Assembly: GCF_900106785.1 (NCBI RefSeq) | Contig: NZ_LT629841.1 | Location: 1 to 57,261 of the forward strand | Direction of reading: 5' to 3' | DNA from: Prevotellamassilia timonensis | GTDB taxonomy: Bacteria; Bacteroidota; Bacteroidia; Bacteroidales; Bacteroidaceae | DNA: 57,261 nucleotides | Shown here: positions 16,587-24,925 of the stretch, in pieces | Layout: each line of letters starts with the position of its first letter | How positions within the stretch are numbered: position 1 is the stretch's first letter | Notes under the pieces: generated by a model | What the model was told of the DNA's origin: nothing | Databases searched by the model: none | The model's input: only the letters and a program-made list of their open reading frames with translations | Program-made: the position numbers and the translations under genes

Positions 16587-17267
16587 TTAGAGGGTGATGT
16601 GTGCTGCCTGTCGCATTTCGCGTACCTGCCCGTCGACACGCTGTGAGTCGTGTGTGGCGCGGCTTGTCATCTCGCGCAGCTGTCGTGCGCTCACTTGCGT
16701 GTCGGGGTAGGCTGGCATGGGGGTGAGGGTGAAGTCGTGAATGGAGTTGATGGAGCGGATAGTGTAGAGCACCTGGCTCAAGGCCGACCCTGAGTCGTAG
16801 GTCACGGTGCGTGTGACGCATGCGGGGTCGGAGTAGCGGCAGGTGAACATGAACGAGCAGCCGTCAATGTCGCCGCGTCGCACGAGTTCGAGCGCGCGGT
16901 CGCCGTCGTCGGTGCGGGGTGCTTCGAAGCTGAAGTGCACGCCCCGGGTGTCGATGTTGTAGGAGAGTGTGCCCTGCCCCTGCTTGCTGCGTGCGAGCAG
17001 TGTGCTGAAGTCGTGGTTCATGGTCATTTTGATGTCGGAGGAGTCGAGCAGCTGTTGTGTGACGGCTTCGGGTGCTATTTGCTCGCGCACCTCTTGGTCG
17101 CTGTCGCGGTACATGACGGCCGATGGTGTGTTGAAGAGTATGGCGTAGCCCTCGATGGTGCGGCTTTCGGGTGCATCGGGGCCGGCGGCCTGGCGCAGGT
17201 GCACGGTGGCTGGTGCGTGCAGGGTGCGCGTGACGGGTTGCGGGGTGGTGGTGTTGTTATTGTGCAT
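16587..17267 (-). CDS. Prohead protease, HK97 family
   Basis: 226 residues. The signature plan is present: RTIEGYAILFNTPS near the N-terminus, His85 in MTMNHDF, Ser138 in DGCSFMF, and the closing PMPAYPDTQVSAR. HK97-type proteases use a His/Ser/Glu-like set; here the third acid position appears as Asp178 (IHDFTL). It would cut the capsid delta domain during maturation. Overlaps the portal gene by 11 bp. The C-terminal tail is longer than needed for catalysis. Confidence 0.9.
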   Translation of the reverse strand: MHNNNTTTPQPVTRTLHAPATVHLRQAAGPDAPESRTIEGYAILFNTPSAVMYRDSDQEVREQIAPEAVTQQLLDSSDIKMTMNHDFSTLLARSKQGQGTLSYNIDTRGVHFSFEAPRTDDGDRALELVRRGDIDGCSFMFTCRYSDPACVTRTVTYDSGSALSQVLYTIRSINSIHDFTLTPMPAYPDTQVSARQLREMTSRATHDSQRVDGQVREMRQAAHITL

Positions 17268-18486
17268 TGTTGGTGGGTGTTGGCTGGTTGAGGTTGCGCA
17301 GGTTGGCGCTCACGAGTGGTGTGTCGCCTCCGCTGACGGGTGGCATGTTCTCGACGCGTCGCCAGTCGTTGACGGTGTAGATGCCTGCGGCAATGGTTTG
17401 GTTCTGGTATCGCACGCGGCTGTCGAGGTCGGCGGCGTAGAGTGAGCGGCGGTCGAACTCGAAGCGGCGCTGGTGGCAGAGCTGTGGCGCGATGAGTTTG
17501 CGCTGGAGCTCGCACTCTATTTTGCGGAGCAGGGGGTTGAGCGTGTTGCTGAGGAATGCGACGTTGGCCATTTCGGCACTTTTGTAGTTGTTGCTGGTGT
17601 CGTCGAACACGAATGAGGGGTGCACGCCGAAGAAACGGCATATTTCGCGCACGGTGAACTTGCGGCTCTCGAGGAACTGCATGTCGGTGCTTGAGAGTGA
17701 TATTTGCTTGAATTGTGCGTCGCCTGGCAGTGACACGATGCGCTGGCCGCTCTGGAAGAGTGTGTCGAGGTCGGTGGCAACGCCTGCGAGTTCGTTGTCC
17801 TGGTATTCGCCGTAGCCTCTGACGGAGTTGTTGTTGGTGACCATGCCTCGCACGTTGCCTCCGTTGGCAAATCGGTTGAGTGTTTCGCGGTCGCCCGTGG
17901 TGGCTATGTCGGCAGTGAGGCGTGCGAAGGAGAGTGTGCTCAGGCCGTCGAGTCCGTCGAGGCTGAGATTTTTGAGGTGTATTACTTCGGCTTCGGGGTA
18001 TTGTCCGCTGATGCCGTTTATCATGTCGGCCACGTAGTACTGCCTATTGATGGTGTCGTGGCTTACGGTGCCCCGCTGGCAGAGTGTGAGGCGTGTGGGC
18101 TGCAGGGTGAGGGGGTCGTAGCTTGGTATGATGTAGGCGTTGCCGTCGAGCAGCATTTGTTGCACGGCCTGTGCCCAGAAGTCGAATGTGGAGTACTGCG
18201 GGCATGGCTCGTAGCATAGCAGGCGGTGGAGGGCTGAGCTTGTGTCGGGCTGGTAGGTGCCATCGGGGCGTAGTGTGAGGTAGCGCAGTGGCAGGTTGGC
18301 CACGCTCTCGCTGAGCAGGCGCACGCATCGGAACACGGTGCTTATTGCCATGGGCTGGCTGCAGCCCCACAGCATGGGTGTGCCGCCCTGCCGTGGTGTG
18401 GCGGGTGTGGCGGGGGCTTGCTGTGGGGCTTGCTGCCTGGCTTGTGCAAGTCCGAGGTATTTATGTATGCTTTGTATGAGGCTCAT
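17257..18486 (-). CDS. Portal protein, HK97 family
   Basis: 409 residues. AISTVFRCVRLLSESVANLP, YLTLRPDG, LLDGNAYIIPSYDPL and FGVHPSFVFDDTSNNYKSAE are characteristic of HK97-type portals, which form the dodecameric DNA entry ring at one capsid vertex. The N-terminal 35 residues are Gln/Pro/Ala-rich linker. Lies between large terminase and protease in the canonical order. The C-terminus ends in an Asn/Pro/Thr tail. Confidence 0.92.
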   Translation of the reverse strand: MSLIQSIHKYLGLAQARQQAPQQAPATPATPRQGGTPMLWGCSQPMAISTVFRCVRLLSESVANLPLRYLTLRPDGTYQPDTSSALHRLLCYEPCPQYSTFDFWAQAVQQMLLDGNAYIIPSYDPLTLQPTRLTLCQRGTVSHDTINRQYYVADMINGISGQYPEAEVIHLKNLSLDGLDGLSTLSFARLTADIATTGDRETLNRFANGGNVRGMVTNNNSVRGYGEYQDNELAGVATDLDTLFQSGQRIVSLPGDAQFKQISLSSTDMQFLESRKFTVREICRFFGVHPSFVFDDTSNNYKSAEMANVAFLSNTLNPLLRKIECELQRKLIAPQLCHQRRFEFDRRSLYAADLDSRVRYQNQTIAAGIYTVNDWRRVENMPPVSGGDTPLVSANLRNLNQPTPTNNAQ

Positions 18487-18535
18487 ATATTATGCGGGGA
18501 GGGGTGGTGCAGGGGGTACCAGGGGGAAGAATAAA

Positions 18536-18646
18536 AAGTTGAAAAGTTTATGAGTTGATAAGTTTATGAGGTTACCTCTGCTTGTCAAGCTCTTGAAAGC
18601 GACCTCTTAACTCTTAAACTCCTCAACTCCTCAACTTGCCCCCTCC
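18536..18646. repeat. Octamer-armed repeat, copy 4 (core 18568-18606, reversed)
   Basis: Single compact copy between portal and large terminase. The core is in the reverse orientation, reading gaggttacctctgcttgtca on the plus strand. Confidence 0.85.
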
Positions 18647-20353
18647 TCACCTTTCGTAGTCCATGAACAGGCGCATGCACATGAGCATGGTGATGACGCC
18701 GTCAATTTTTTGGTATCGTGCGCGCTTCACGGGCTTTGTGTTGTCAAGGTTGTCGGTGTCGAGCACGGCGTTGCCGAAGCAGTAGGCGTTGATGGGGTTC
18801 TGGTTGATGGTGATGCGGCCTGTCTTGATGCCGTGCTCAAAGCTTTCGACGGGGGCGGTAAATGTGCCGTAGGTTTGCTTTACGGCGCGGAGCACGCCCC
18901 GTGCCCCGGTGGCTGCGAGCATGTTGATGACTTCCTGGCTCTTCCATGGGTCGTAGCCTATTTGCAGCAGTCGCACGTGCTGGTTGACGCTGTTGATGTA
19001 GCTCACGATGGTGCGGTAGTCGATGACGTTGCCCGGGGTGAGTGTGAGGTGCCCGGCTTCGGCCCATGTGCGGTAGAGGCGTTCGTTGGGGTGGCCTGTG
19101 AGTGCGCCTTCGGGAAAGAAGTAGGCAGTGTGGAAGGTGAATGCCTTGGCCTGCGGGCTGTAGATGGCAGTGCTCACGGCCGAGAAGTCGTCGCTCTCGC
19201 TGAGGTCGATGGCTGCCATGGCATCGGGGCGGCCTTTGATGGCTGTGAGGCTTATGGGACGCATGACGCTGCGGGCCAGGGTGGCGCTTATCCAGGCGCG
19301 CTGCTCGTTTTCGGCGTAGATGTTGAGCAGTTTGGTGCGGAAGGCGAGCATGGCTTCTGCGCCGTCGCGCTGTGCGGTGCGGTATTCGCTTTCGTAAAAG
19401 GCTTGGCTTACGGTGATGCCCATGTGCGGGTGTACTTTGCGCCAGGTGTCGGGGCTGCCTTCGGGGTCGTCGGGGTCGGGTTCAAAGAGGTGGGGGAACA
19501 CGCTGTCGTCGGTGTAGCGGCCGAGCAGCAGCTGCTTGTAGCCTTGGAGTTTGGCGTAGAATGGGCCGTCGAACACGTCGGAGGCTGTGGTGATGATGAC
19601 GGTGAGGGGGTTTTGCCTTATGCCCATCGAGGTGGTGAGCACGCTGTAGAGCTCGTTGGTGCGTGCTTGTGAGTATTCGTCCATGACGATGGTCGATGCC
19701 GAGAGGCCGTCCTTGGTGCGTGAGTTGGCTGTGAGGCATTGGCAGAAGGCTGAGCGGTCCTGTCGGCGGCTTTTGATGACGTCCTCGTTGACGATGTAGC
19801 GCAGGCCCCGGGGGTCGAGCCTGCGCACGCACTGGCGCATGACGTCGAAGCCTTTCTTGGCCTGGTCGTAGGAGTTGGCCCCGAGGTAGCATTCGGCGTT
19901 GGCGTCGCCAAAGAGGAGGTCGTAGAGGGGGAAGGCTGCCGCGGAGGTGGTTTTTGAGAATTTGCGCGGCACGAAGAGGCACACCTCCTTGGTGATGCGG
20001 CGGCCTTGGTGCCAGAAGCCGTAGACGGCGGCAAACTGGAAGCACTGCACGGGTGTGAGCCTGTAGCTCGTTGGGCCTTGTGTGCCTGGGAACTGGAGGC
20101 TCTCGTAGAAGGCGTAGAACCTCCTGACCTCGCGCTCGTTGAGCCCGTAGCGTGTGCACATGGCGAGGAAACGCTCAACGCTCAGCTGCTCCCACAGGCA
20201 GTGGCCCGCAGGGTTGCCGGCCACCTGGCGCACGTAGGCGTAGAGGCGGGCGTCGACCGTCTGCAGTTGGTAGCGGTCGATGTCGGCGGCTGCAAGGGTG
20301 GCTGTTACGCGTGCCTTGGCGGTGAGTTGTTGCTGGCGTTCTTCGTCGGTCAT
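18647..20353 (-). CDS. Terminase large subunit
   Basis: 568 residues. The N-terminal ATPase has a Walker A-like VPRKFSKTTSAAA and Walker B TIVMDEYSQ. The C-terminal nuclease shows acidic positions at AAIDLSESDDFS, QIGYDPWKSQEV and AVLDTDNLDN. It follows the P27-type small subunit and precedes the portal. It pumps DNA into the prohead and cuts genome ends. Walker A carries Phe-Ser in place of Gly-x, a known variation in HK97-like terminases. Confidence 0.95.
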   Translation of the reverse strand: MTDEERQQQLTAKARVTATLAAADIDRYQLQTVDARLYAYVRQVAGNPAGHCLWEQLSVERFLAMCTRYGLNEREVRRFYAFYESLQFPGTQGPTSYRLTPVQCFQFAAVYGFWHQGRRITKEVCLFVPRKFSKTTSAAAFPLYDLLFGDANAECYLGANSYDQAKKGFDVMRQCVRRLDPRGLRYIVNEDVIKSRRQDRSAFCQCLTANSRTKDGLSASTIVMDEYSQARTNELYSVLTTSMGIRQNPLTVIITTASDVFDGPFYAKLQGYKQLLLGRYTDDSVFPHLFEPDPDDPEGSPDTWRKVHPHMGITVSQAFYESEYRTAQRDGAEAMLAFRTKLLNIYAENEQRAWISATLARSVMRPISLTAIKGRPDAMAAIDLSESDDFSAVSTAIYSPQAKAFTFHTAYFFPEGALTGHPNERLYRTWAEAGHLTLTPGNVIDYRTIVSYINSVNQHVRLLQIGYDPWKSQEVINMLAATGARGVLRAVKQTYGTFTAPVESFEHGIKTGRITINQNPINAYCFGNAVLDTDNLDNTKPVKRARYQKIDGVITMLMCMRLFMDYER

Positions 20354-20544
20354 ATAAGAGTTGAAAAGTTTAAGAGTTGAAGAGTTAAGAGGAATGTCAA
20401 GTTGAGGAGTTGAGGAGTTAAGAGGTCGCTTTCAAGAGCTTGACAAGCAGAGGTACCCTCATAAACTTTTCGACTCATCAACTCCTCAACTTGAAACTCC
20501 GACCTCATGAACTCTTAAACTCTTCAACTCTTCAACTTATCTAC
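20354..20544. repeat. Octamer-armed repeat, copy 5 (core 20422-20460)
   Basis: Occupies the whole gap between the terminase subunits. Contains the accessory motif taagaggaatgtcaagttga (about 20386-20405) before the core and cttgaaactccgacctcatg after it, so it looks like a composite of two insertions. Confidence 0.85.
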
Positions 20545-20919
20545 CTACTTTGTGTTGATGAGTTTTTGTGTGAGGTCGATGAGCGGGTCGGAGCTTTGGT
20601 CGGTGGTGAGTTGGTCGGTGGTGAGTTGCAGCTGCTTCATCTGCCGTGTGACGCTGGCCTGTGCGTCGCGCTGTATTTTGAACACGGGGTGTGGGGCCAT
20701 TTTGCGGCCGTAGCGTGTTTCCTCCCACACTATGGTGGTGTGCAGGGTGTCTATTTCGGCGGTGGCGAGTTCGAGTGTGCGCATGGCTCCTGCCAGGCTC
20801 TCTATCTGGAAGTCGAGGCTCTGGTTGTAGGTGCCTGCGCGCTTGAGTGCTGCCTTGATGCGTGTGCGCCATTGGGCGGTGGTGCGCACGTTGAGGGCGG
20901 GGGCGGGGGTTTCGGGCAT
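20545..20919 (-). CDS. Terminase small subunit, P27 family
   Basis: 124 residues. The helical segment AALKRAGTYNQSLDFQIESL, the following AGAMRTLELATAEIDT, then HPVFKIQRDAQASVTRQMKQ match the P27/Terminase_4 family that recognises the packaging site. The C-terminus has a short duplication LTTDQLTTDQ from a 12-bp repeat. Adjacent to the large subunit. Confidence 0.88.
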   Translation of the reverse strand: MPETPAPALNVRTTAQWRTRIKAALKRAGTYNQSLDFQIESLAGAMRTLELATAEIDTLHTTIVWEETRYGRKMAPHPVFKIQRDAQASVTRQMKQLQLTTDQLTTDQSSDPLIDLTQKLINTK

Positions 20920-20925
20920 AGTTCA

Positions 20926-21076
20926 AGTTTAGGAGTTTAGAAGTTGAAAAGTTAAGAGGGGCAGGTAGGAGTTTATAAGTTTAAGAGTTGATGAGTTTAT
21001 GAGGTCACCTCTGCTTGTCAAGCTCTTGAAAGCGACCTCTTAACTTTTCAACTCATAAACTTATAAACTTAAAAAA
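20926..21076. repeat. Octamer-armed repeat, copy 6 (core 21001-21039, reversed)
   Basis: Upstream of the small terminase gene, core reversed (gaggtcacctctgcttgtca). A second partial arm with taagaggggcaggtaggagt lies to its left. Confidence 0.85.
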
Positions 21077-21119
21077 TCCCCCTCCTCCCTCCAAAGTTCC
21101 GCAAATCAAAAAATCGTCT

Positions 21120-21200
21120 CGCGCACAAAAGATGGTGTGGCTGGGGTTAACGGGCCACCCCCCCCGCTAAAAAAAACACCCCCCGGGGGGCGTGTGGTGG
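21120..21200. other. Homopolymer-rich segment upstream of terS (possible cos or terminator)
   Basis: Contains C8 (about 21154), A8 (about 21169) and the perfect palindrome CCCCCCGGGGGG (about 21179-21190). On the minus strand the palindrome is followed by TG and eight T, so it may terminate the upstream gene. Its place just ahead of terminase genes is also where cohesive-end sites of HK97-like phages lie. Neither role is shown by the sequence alone. Confidence 0.35.
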
Positions 21201-21488
21201 TCATTGGCACTGCCTTCGGGGGTGTGTCACGGGCACGGTGCCGTCGGGGGTGGGTTGTGCCCCTGCAAGCTCGTCGAAGAGGGCTGCTATGTAGGCTTCG
21301 GTGTCCTCGTCGCGCTGGCGCAGGCGCTGCTGGTGCTCGGCCTCGGCCCTGAGGGTGTGGGCGGCGAACACTTGCAGCAGTGTGGTGCCAAGCTCGCACG
21401 CCGAGCCGAAGCCGTAGCGCCTGGCTATGGCTTGCAGCTGGGTGTAGAGGGGTTGGGATAGTGACAGGTTGAGGCGCTTGCGTGGCAT
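21201..21488 (-). CDS. Small phage protein, possible DNA-binding
   Basis: 95 residues. MPRKRLNLSLSQPLYTQLQA, then IARRYGFGSACELGTTLLQV resembles ribbon-helix-helix proteins (short beta strand, two helices). A charged helix follows (EHQQRLRQRDEDTEAYIAAL) and then a disordered Pro/Thr tail. Lies ahead of the terminase genes. It might be a regulator or packaging accessory; function not established. Confidence 0.6.
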   Translation of the reverse strand: MPRKRLNLSLSQPLYTQLQAIARRYGFGSACELGTTLLQVFAAHTLRAEAEHQQRLRQRDEDTEAYIAALFDELAGAQPTPDGTVPVTHPRRQCQ

Positions 21489-21505
21489 GGGGGGAGGGAG
21501 GAATT

Positions 21506-21688
21506 TAAGTTGATAAGTTTAAGAGTTGAAGAGTTAAGAGGAATGTCAAGTTGAGGAGTTGACAAGTTGAAGAGTTAAGAGGTCGCTTTCAAGAGCTTGA
21601 CAAGCAGAGGTAACCTCATAAACTTTTCAACTCTTAAACTCATCAACTAGACATTCCTCTAAACTTTTCAACTCATAAACTTCTCAAC
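21506..21688. repeat. Octamer-armed repeat, copy 7 (core 21579-21617)
   Basis: Composite copy between amidase and the 95-residue gene. The accessory motif aagaggaatgtcaagttgag (about 21536) on the left is mirrored by aactagacattcctctaaac (about 21645) on the right, so the palindrome extends beyond the core arms. Confidence 0.85.
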
Positions 21689-22123
21689 TTATCTATTCAG
21701 GTAGCTGTATTCTCGCTTGGCGTCGAAGCAGGGGCAAGCCTTCTTCACTCCTGCAAAGTCGCGGTGGCCCTGTATGACGGCTCGGGGGTAGATGAGGTGC
21801 AGGAGCCTCAGCTGGTCGGCCAGTGCGCGCTTTTGGTAGGGTGTGCGGTTGTCCTCGGGCTGTAGTGTGCGGTCGTTGATGCCTCCGATGTAGGCAATGT
21901 GTATGGCGTCGTGGTTGTGGCCTTTCACGCCGTTGGCCACTTTGTCCTCGCCAAGGAGGCGCTCCACATGGCCGTCGCGTGTGACAACGTAGTGATAGCC
22001 GGGGGCCTGCCAGCCTTTCTGGCGGAACTCGCGGCGCAGGTCGGCCAGGGTTTGTGTGGTGCGCCCTGCGGTGCAGTGCACCACGATGTAGTTGATGGTG
22101 CGGGGGTTGGTGCTGCTTTTCAT
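21689..22123 (-). CDS. N-acetylmuramoyl-L-alanine amidase (endolysin)
   Basis: 144 residues, about the size of T7 lysozyme. Amidase_2/PGRP fold with Zn ligands His16 (YIVVHCTAG), His120 (IQGHRDF) and Cys130 (KKACPCFD); Lys128 and Tyr45 (HYVVTRDG) match catalytic positions of T7 lysozyme. It cleaves the peptide-glycan amide bond of murein. No signal peptide, so a holin or similar is needed for release. It is placed well upstream of the lysis-type membrane genes at 2425-3305 rather than beside them. Confidence 0.92.
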   Translation of the reverse strand: MKSSTNPRTINYIVVHCTAGRTTQTLADLRREFRQKGWQAPGYHYVVTRDGHVERLLGEDKVANGVKGHNHDAIHIAYIGGINDRTLQPEDNRTPYQKRALADQLRLLHLIYPRAVIQGHRDFAGVKKACPCFDAKREYSYLNR

Positions 22124-22273
22124 TTTTAAGTTGATAAGTTTAAGAGTTGAAGAGTTAAGAGGTCGCTTTTAAGTTGAGGAGTTGATGAGTTTAAGAGTTA
22201 AGAGGTCGCTTTTAAGAGTTGGACTCGCAGAGGTAACTTCTTAACTTTTCAACTCATAAACTTTTCAACTTTA
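22124..22273. repeat. Octamer-armed repeat, copy 8 (core 22202-22240)
   Basis: Upstream of the amidase gene. Core variant with ggactcgcagaggtaacttc. Two stacked left arms are present. It abuts the second nested hairpin block. Confidence 0.85.
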
Positions 22274-22354
22274 CTACATAGGGGGATAGTTTTAACGACA
22301 TAGGGGGATAGTTTTTTCTATCGCCCTATGTTGTTTTTTCTATCGCCCTATGTT
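22274..22354. terminator. Nested hairpins after the second HU-like gene
   Basis: Near-identical to 8318-8398: two copies of acatagggggatag and two of ctatcgccctatgt, able to form nested or alternative stems, placed just past the stop of the 136-residue HU-like gene. Confidence 0.6.
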
Positions 22355-22361
22355 GTTTTCG

Positions 22362-22772
22362 CTATGTCTCGGGTGTGGCAGCTTTGCCGAATGTCATGCT
22401 GCGTGTGCGTGCATCGGCACAGCCGAGCTTTTGCTTCATGGCGGCCGACGGGGTGAAGCGTATGCGCAGTTTTTTCACCTGCTTGGTGGTGACGAGTTTT
22501 GGGTCGTCCTCGCCATGGGTGGTGGTACATGTCAGGCTGAATGAGCCGAGGTCGCCCAGGCGCACGGAGTGGCCCGAGGTGAGGGCGTCGCCCACGGTTT
22601 GCTCAAGTGCCGATAGCACGGCCTTGATGTCGGCGGCGTGCATGGTTGAGCGTTTGGTTATGCGGTAAACCACATCGTTCAGAGAGAGTGAGCCGCTCTG
22701 TACGATGGCGGGGAAGTATACCTTTTGCCCCGTCTTGGGGCTTTTTACTGATGAAATTTTGTATTGTATCAT
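22362..22772 (-). CDS. HU-like DNA-binding protein (second of pair)
   Basis: 136 residues. The N-terminal SSVKSPKTGQKVYFPAIVQS and LSLNDVVYRITKRSTMHAAD, plus VRLGDLGSFSLTCTTTHGED, are the Bacteroidetes histone-like pattern: helical HU core, GDLGSF turn, then DNA-binding arm and KKLRIRFTPSAAM. Starts 12 bp after the stop of a paralogue. Likely bends phage DNA for packaging, recombination or gene control. Confidence 0.85.
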   Translation of the reverse strand: MIQYKISSVKSPKTGQKVYFPAIVQSGSLSLNDVVYRITKRSTMHAADIKAVLSALEQTVGDALTSGHSVRLGDLGSFSLTCTTTHGEDDPKLVTTKQVKKLRIRFTPSAAMKQKLGCADARTRSMTFGKAATPET

Positions 22773-22784
22773 GGTGAAGGGCGT

Positions 22785-23177
22785 TTAGGCGTTGGGGCGT
22801 TTGAGTTTGAGTTGCACGTTGCTTGGGAGCAGGCTACGCGTGAGTGCCGGTGCGGGTGTGAAGCGCACGCGCACGGACTTGATGTCGTCGGCCGACACGT
22901 CCTCCTGCTTCTCTCGCGACTTGACTGCGCTGATGGTGGGACGGAATGAGCCGAGGTCGCCCAGGCGCACGGAGTAGCCGTCGGCCATGGCTTCGAGCAC
23001 CACCTCTTGCAGGGCGTCGAGCACGCCCTTGATGTCGGCCAGGCTCACGGTGCTTTGTTTCTCAATCTGTTCGGCCACGTCGTTAAGGCCGATGGGGGCG
23101 GCGGGGGCCACCTGCGGGAAGTACTGCTTTTTGTCGAGCTTGAAGTTTTTCAAGCCCCTTACTTTGAGGGTAATCAT
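22785..23177 (-). CDS. HU-like DNA-binding protein (first of pair)
   Basis: 130 residues, about 30-35 percent similar by eye to the next gene: KKQYFPQVAPAAPIGLNDVA, STVSLADIKGVLDALQEVVL, VRLGDLGSFRPT, SVRVRFTPAPAL. The same fold is expected. Two HU paralogues in one operon could form a heterodimer. Confidence 0.85.
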   Translation of the reverse strand: MITLKVRGLKNFKLDKKQYFPQVAPAAPIGLNDVAEQIEKQSTVSLADIKGVLDALQEVVLEAMADGYSVRLGDLGSFRPTISAVKSREKQEDVSADDIKSVRVRFTPAPALTRSLLPSNVQLKLKRPNA

Positions 23178-23185
23178 GGAGAAAA

Positions 23186-23360
23186 AAGTTTATAAGTTTA
23201 GGAGTTGGGAGTTGGGAGTTGGGAGTTTTAAGTTTAGGAGTTGAAAAGTTGAAGAGTTTAAGAGCTTTACAAGCAGAGGCAACCTCATAAACTTTTCAAC
23301 TCATAAACTCATCAACTTAAAAGCGGCCTCTTAACTTTTCAACTCATAAACTTTTCAACT
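23186..23360. repeat. Octamer-armed repeat, copy 9 (truncated core 23260-23286)
   Basis: The first 12 nt of the core are missing; aagagctttacaagcagagg remains. Arms and a right-hand block aaagcggcctcttaac are retained. A triple gagttgg repeat (about 23201-23226) precedes it. Confidence 0.8.
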
Positions 23361-24275
23361 TTAATTTCTCCCCCACTTGCCCCACTTGCCCCCCTGGTAG
23401 TAGCGCACGAGGGTGGTGTAGTGGCCGGGGGCGTTGATGGTGGCAAGGGCCGTGGCGTCGGCCGTGGCGGTGAGGGAGCCGGTGATGGTCTGCATGAGCA
23501 CCTTGTCGCTCACGTTGAGCACGGCCAGGGTGACGGTGAGGGGTATGCCCCAGCACTTGATGAGGTGTGTGCCCTGTGCGGTGTCGGGGCCCATGGCGTC
23601 GAGGGCGGCGTTGAGGGCGTCGAGGGTGATGAGGGTGTCGGGGTCGGGGTTGAGGTATTTGCCCAGGCCGCTGAGCAGTGTCTTGTCGGCGGCTGTCATG
23701 ACGCCCGCCTTGGCCGAGGTGGCCGCGCTCAGTGAGCAGGTGCGTGTGCCGCCTGTGGTGAAGATAGGTGTTACCATCACTACCTCGGTGGCGGTGGAGT
23801 TTTGCTCGCGCAGTTCAAAAGCGTCAAGGCGTGAATATACGTCGTAGCGGAGCAGCCCGTTGCCGCCCGTCCAGGCGTTGGGCAGCATCACCTGGCTGTA
23901 GTAGGTTTGTTCGGTGTCGTTGGTGGCGCCCCATTGCTTGAAGCGCATGAACTGGTTGCGGTCGGTGTGCTGGTATATCCATATCTTCGACGAGAGCACG
24001 GTGAGCGTGTCGTCGGTATGGCCGCGCGAGTACACGTAGTTCATGTAATGGCCGAGGGGCACTTTCTGATACACGGGGTCGGCGGCCTTTGCCTTGTCCA
24101 GTGCATCGTCGGCCTTGGCTTGTGCGCGTGAGTCGGCCTCGGCGAGCAGGGTGCTCACCTTGAGGGTGGCGTCGTCGGTGGTGGAGTTTTGGTTGATGAT
24201 GATGCGGTCGGTGCCTACTACACTGCCCCGGTCGGGCAGCAGGTAGTGCACCTCTGATAGTTTCTTTGTGGGCAT
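23361..24275 (-). CDS. Tail-fibre-like structural protein
   Basis: 304 residues. MPTKKLSEVHYLLPDRGSVV at the start, and AATSAKAGVMTAADKTLLSG, a motif common in phage tail fibres (AGxMTxxDKxxL). The C-terminus is beta-rich and ends GKWGKWGRN. It lies away from the other tail genes, between HU-like and HNH genes. Could be a fibre, head decoration or receptor-binding protein. Confidence 0.6.
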   Translation of the reverse strand: MPTKKLSEVHYLLPDRGSVVGTDRIIINQNSTTDDATLKVSTLLAEADSRAQAKADDALDKAKAADPVYQKVPLGHYMNYVYSRGHTDDTLTVLSSKIWIYQHTDRNQFMRFKQWGATNDTEQTYYSQVMLPNAWTGGNGLLRYDVYSRLDAFELREQNSTATEVVMVTPIFTTGGTRTCSLSAATSAKAGVMTAADKTLLSGLGKYLNPDPDTLITLDALNAALDAMGPDTAQGTHLIKCWGIPLTVTLAVLNVSDKVLMQTITGSLTATADATALATINAPGHYTTLVRYYQGGKWGKWGRN

Positions 24276-24280
24276 GAGAT

Positions 24281-24454
24281 TTTAAGTTGAGGAGTTTATA
24301 AGTTTAAGAGTTAAGAGGGCACTTTCAAGTTGATGAGTTGATGAGTTGATGAGTTAAGAGGTCGCTTTTTGTGGTTGGTCTCGCAGAGGTAACTTCATAA
24401 GCTTGTCAACTTGTCAACTCCTCAACTTGACATTTCTCTTAACTCTTCAACTTA
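24281..24454. repeat. Octamer-armed repeat, copy 10 (core 24358-24396)
   Basis: Core diverges in the centre (cgctttttgtggttggtctc) but is still 39 nt long. Preceded by the exact octamer run gatgagtt repeated three times (about 24331-24354). The centre is closest to the host copy at 44286-44324. Confidence 0.85.
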
Positions 24455-24790
24455 TCAACTCGAAAAAAACCTGCTTATGGTAGCCTCAGCCTTTCGGTGC
24501 TGTCGGTCAGCGTTGGCATGTCGGCCGGAGCGTCCGAGTTCGGTGTGTGTGCGCACGTGGCACTCGTGGCACAGGGCCTGCAGGTTGTGTGCGTCGAACA
24601 TGAGTGTGCGCTTGTCGAGGGGGCTGACGCCCTCCTCCACGGGGGTGATGTGGTGCACCTCGGTAGCGGCGCGTGTGCGCCCCTCGGCCTGGCACCGCTC
24701 ACACAGCGGGTGGCGGCTCAGCACCTCGCGGCGCAGCATGAGCCAGCGGCGGGTGTGTATCTGCTTGATGTATTGCTTGTCTTTGGACAT
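24455..24790 (-). CDS. HNH endonuclease
   Basis: 111 residues. LSRHPLCERCQAEGR (Cys pair), EVHHITPVEEG (the HH of the HNH motif), DAHNLQALCHECHVRTH (Asn, Cys pair, His). HNH nucleases beside terminase genes assist genome end processing in HK97-like phages. Here several genes separate it from terS, so a homing or early nuclease role is also possible. Confidence 0.9.
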   Translation of the reverse strand: MSKDKQYIKQIHTRRWLMLRREVLSRHPLCERCQAEGRTRAATEVHHITPVEEGVSPLDKRTLMFDAHNLQALCHECHVRTHTELGRSGRHANADRQHRKAEATISRFFSS

Positions 24791-24796
24791 TCTTTT

Positions 24797-24899
24797 TAAG
24801 TTGAGGAGTTGAAGAGTTGAAGAGTTAAGCGGACGCTTTTAAGAGTTGGACAAGCAGAGGCGACCTCATGAACTCATCAACTCTTAAACTTTTCAACTA
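24797..24899. repeat. Octamer-armed repeat, copy 11 (core 24829-24867)
   Basis: Compact copy between the HNH gene and the RNA-like element. Core begins gcggacgcttttaagagt. Confidence 0.85.
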
Positions 24900-24925
24900 A
24901 GACGAGCCTCAAAGCTCGTTGCCTG

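Noticed and set aside
18710-19672. 320-residue plus-strand frame
   Set aside because: Fully antisense to the large terminase with no recognisable motif; GC-biased third positions leave the opposite frame open.
20354-21688. Octamer repeats as a CRISPR-like or VNTR locus
   Set aside because: The 8-bp units are too short and the arms invert around a fixed 39-nt core, so the locus is a palindromic element rather than a repeat-spacer array.
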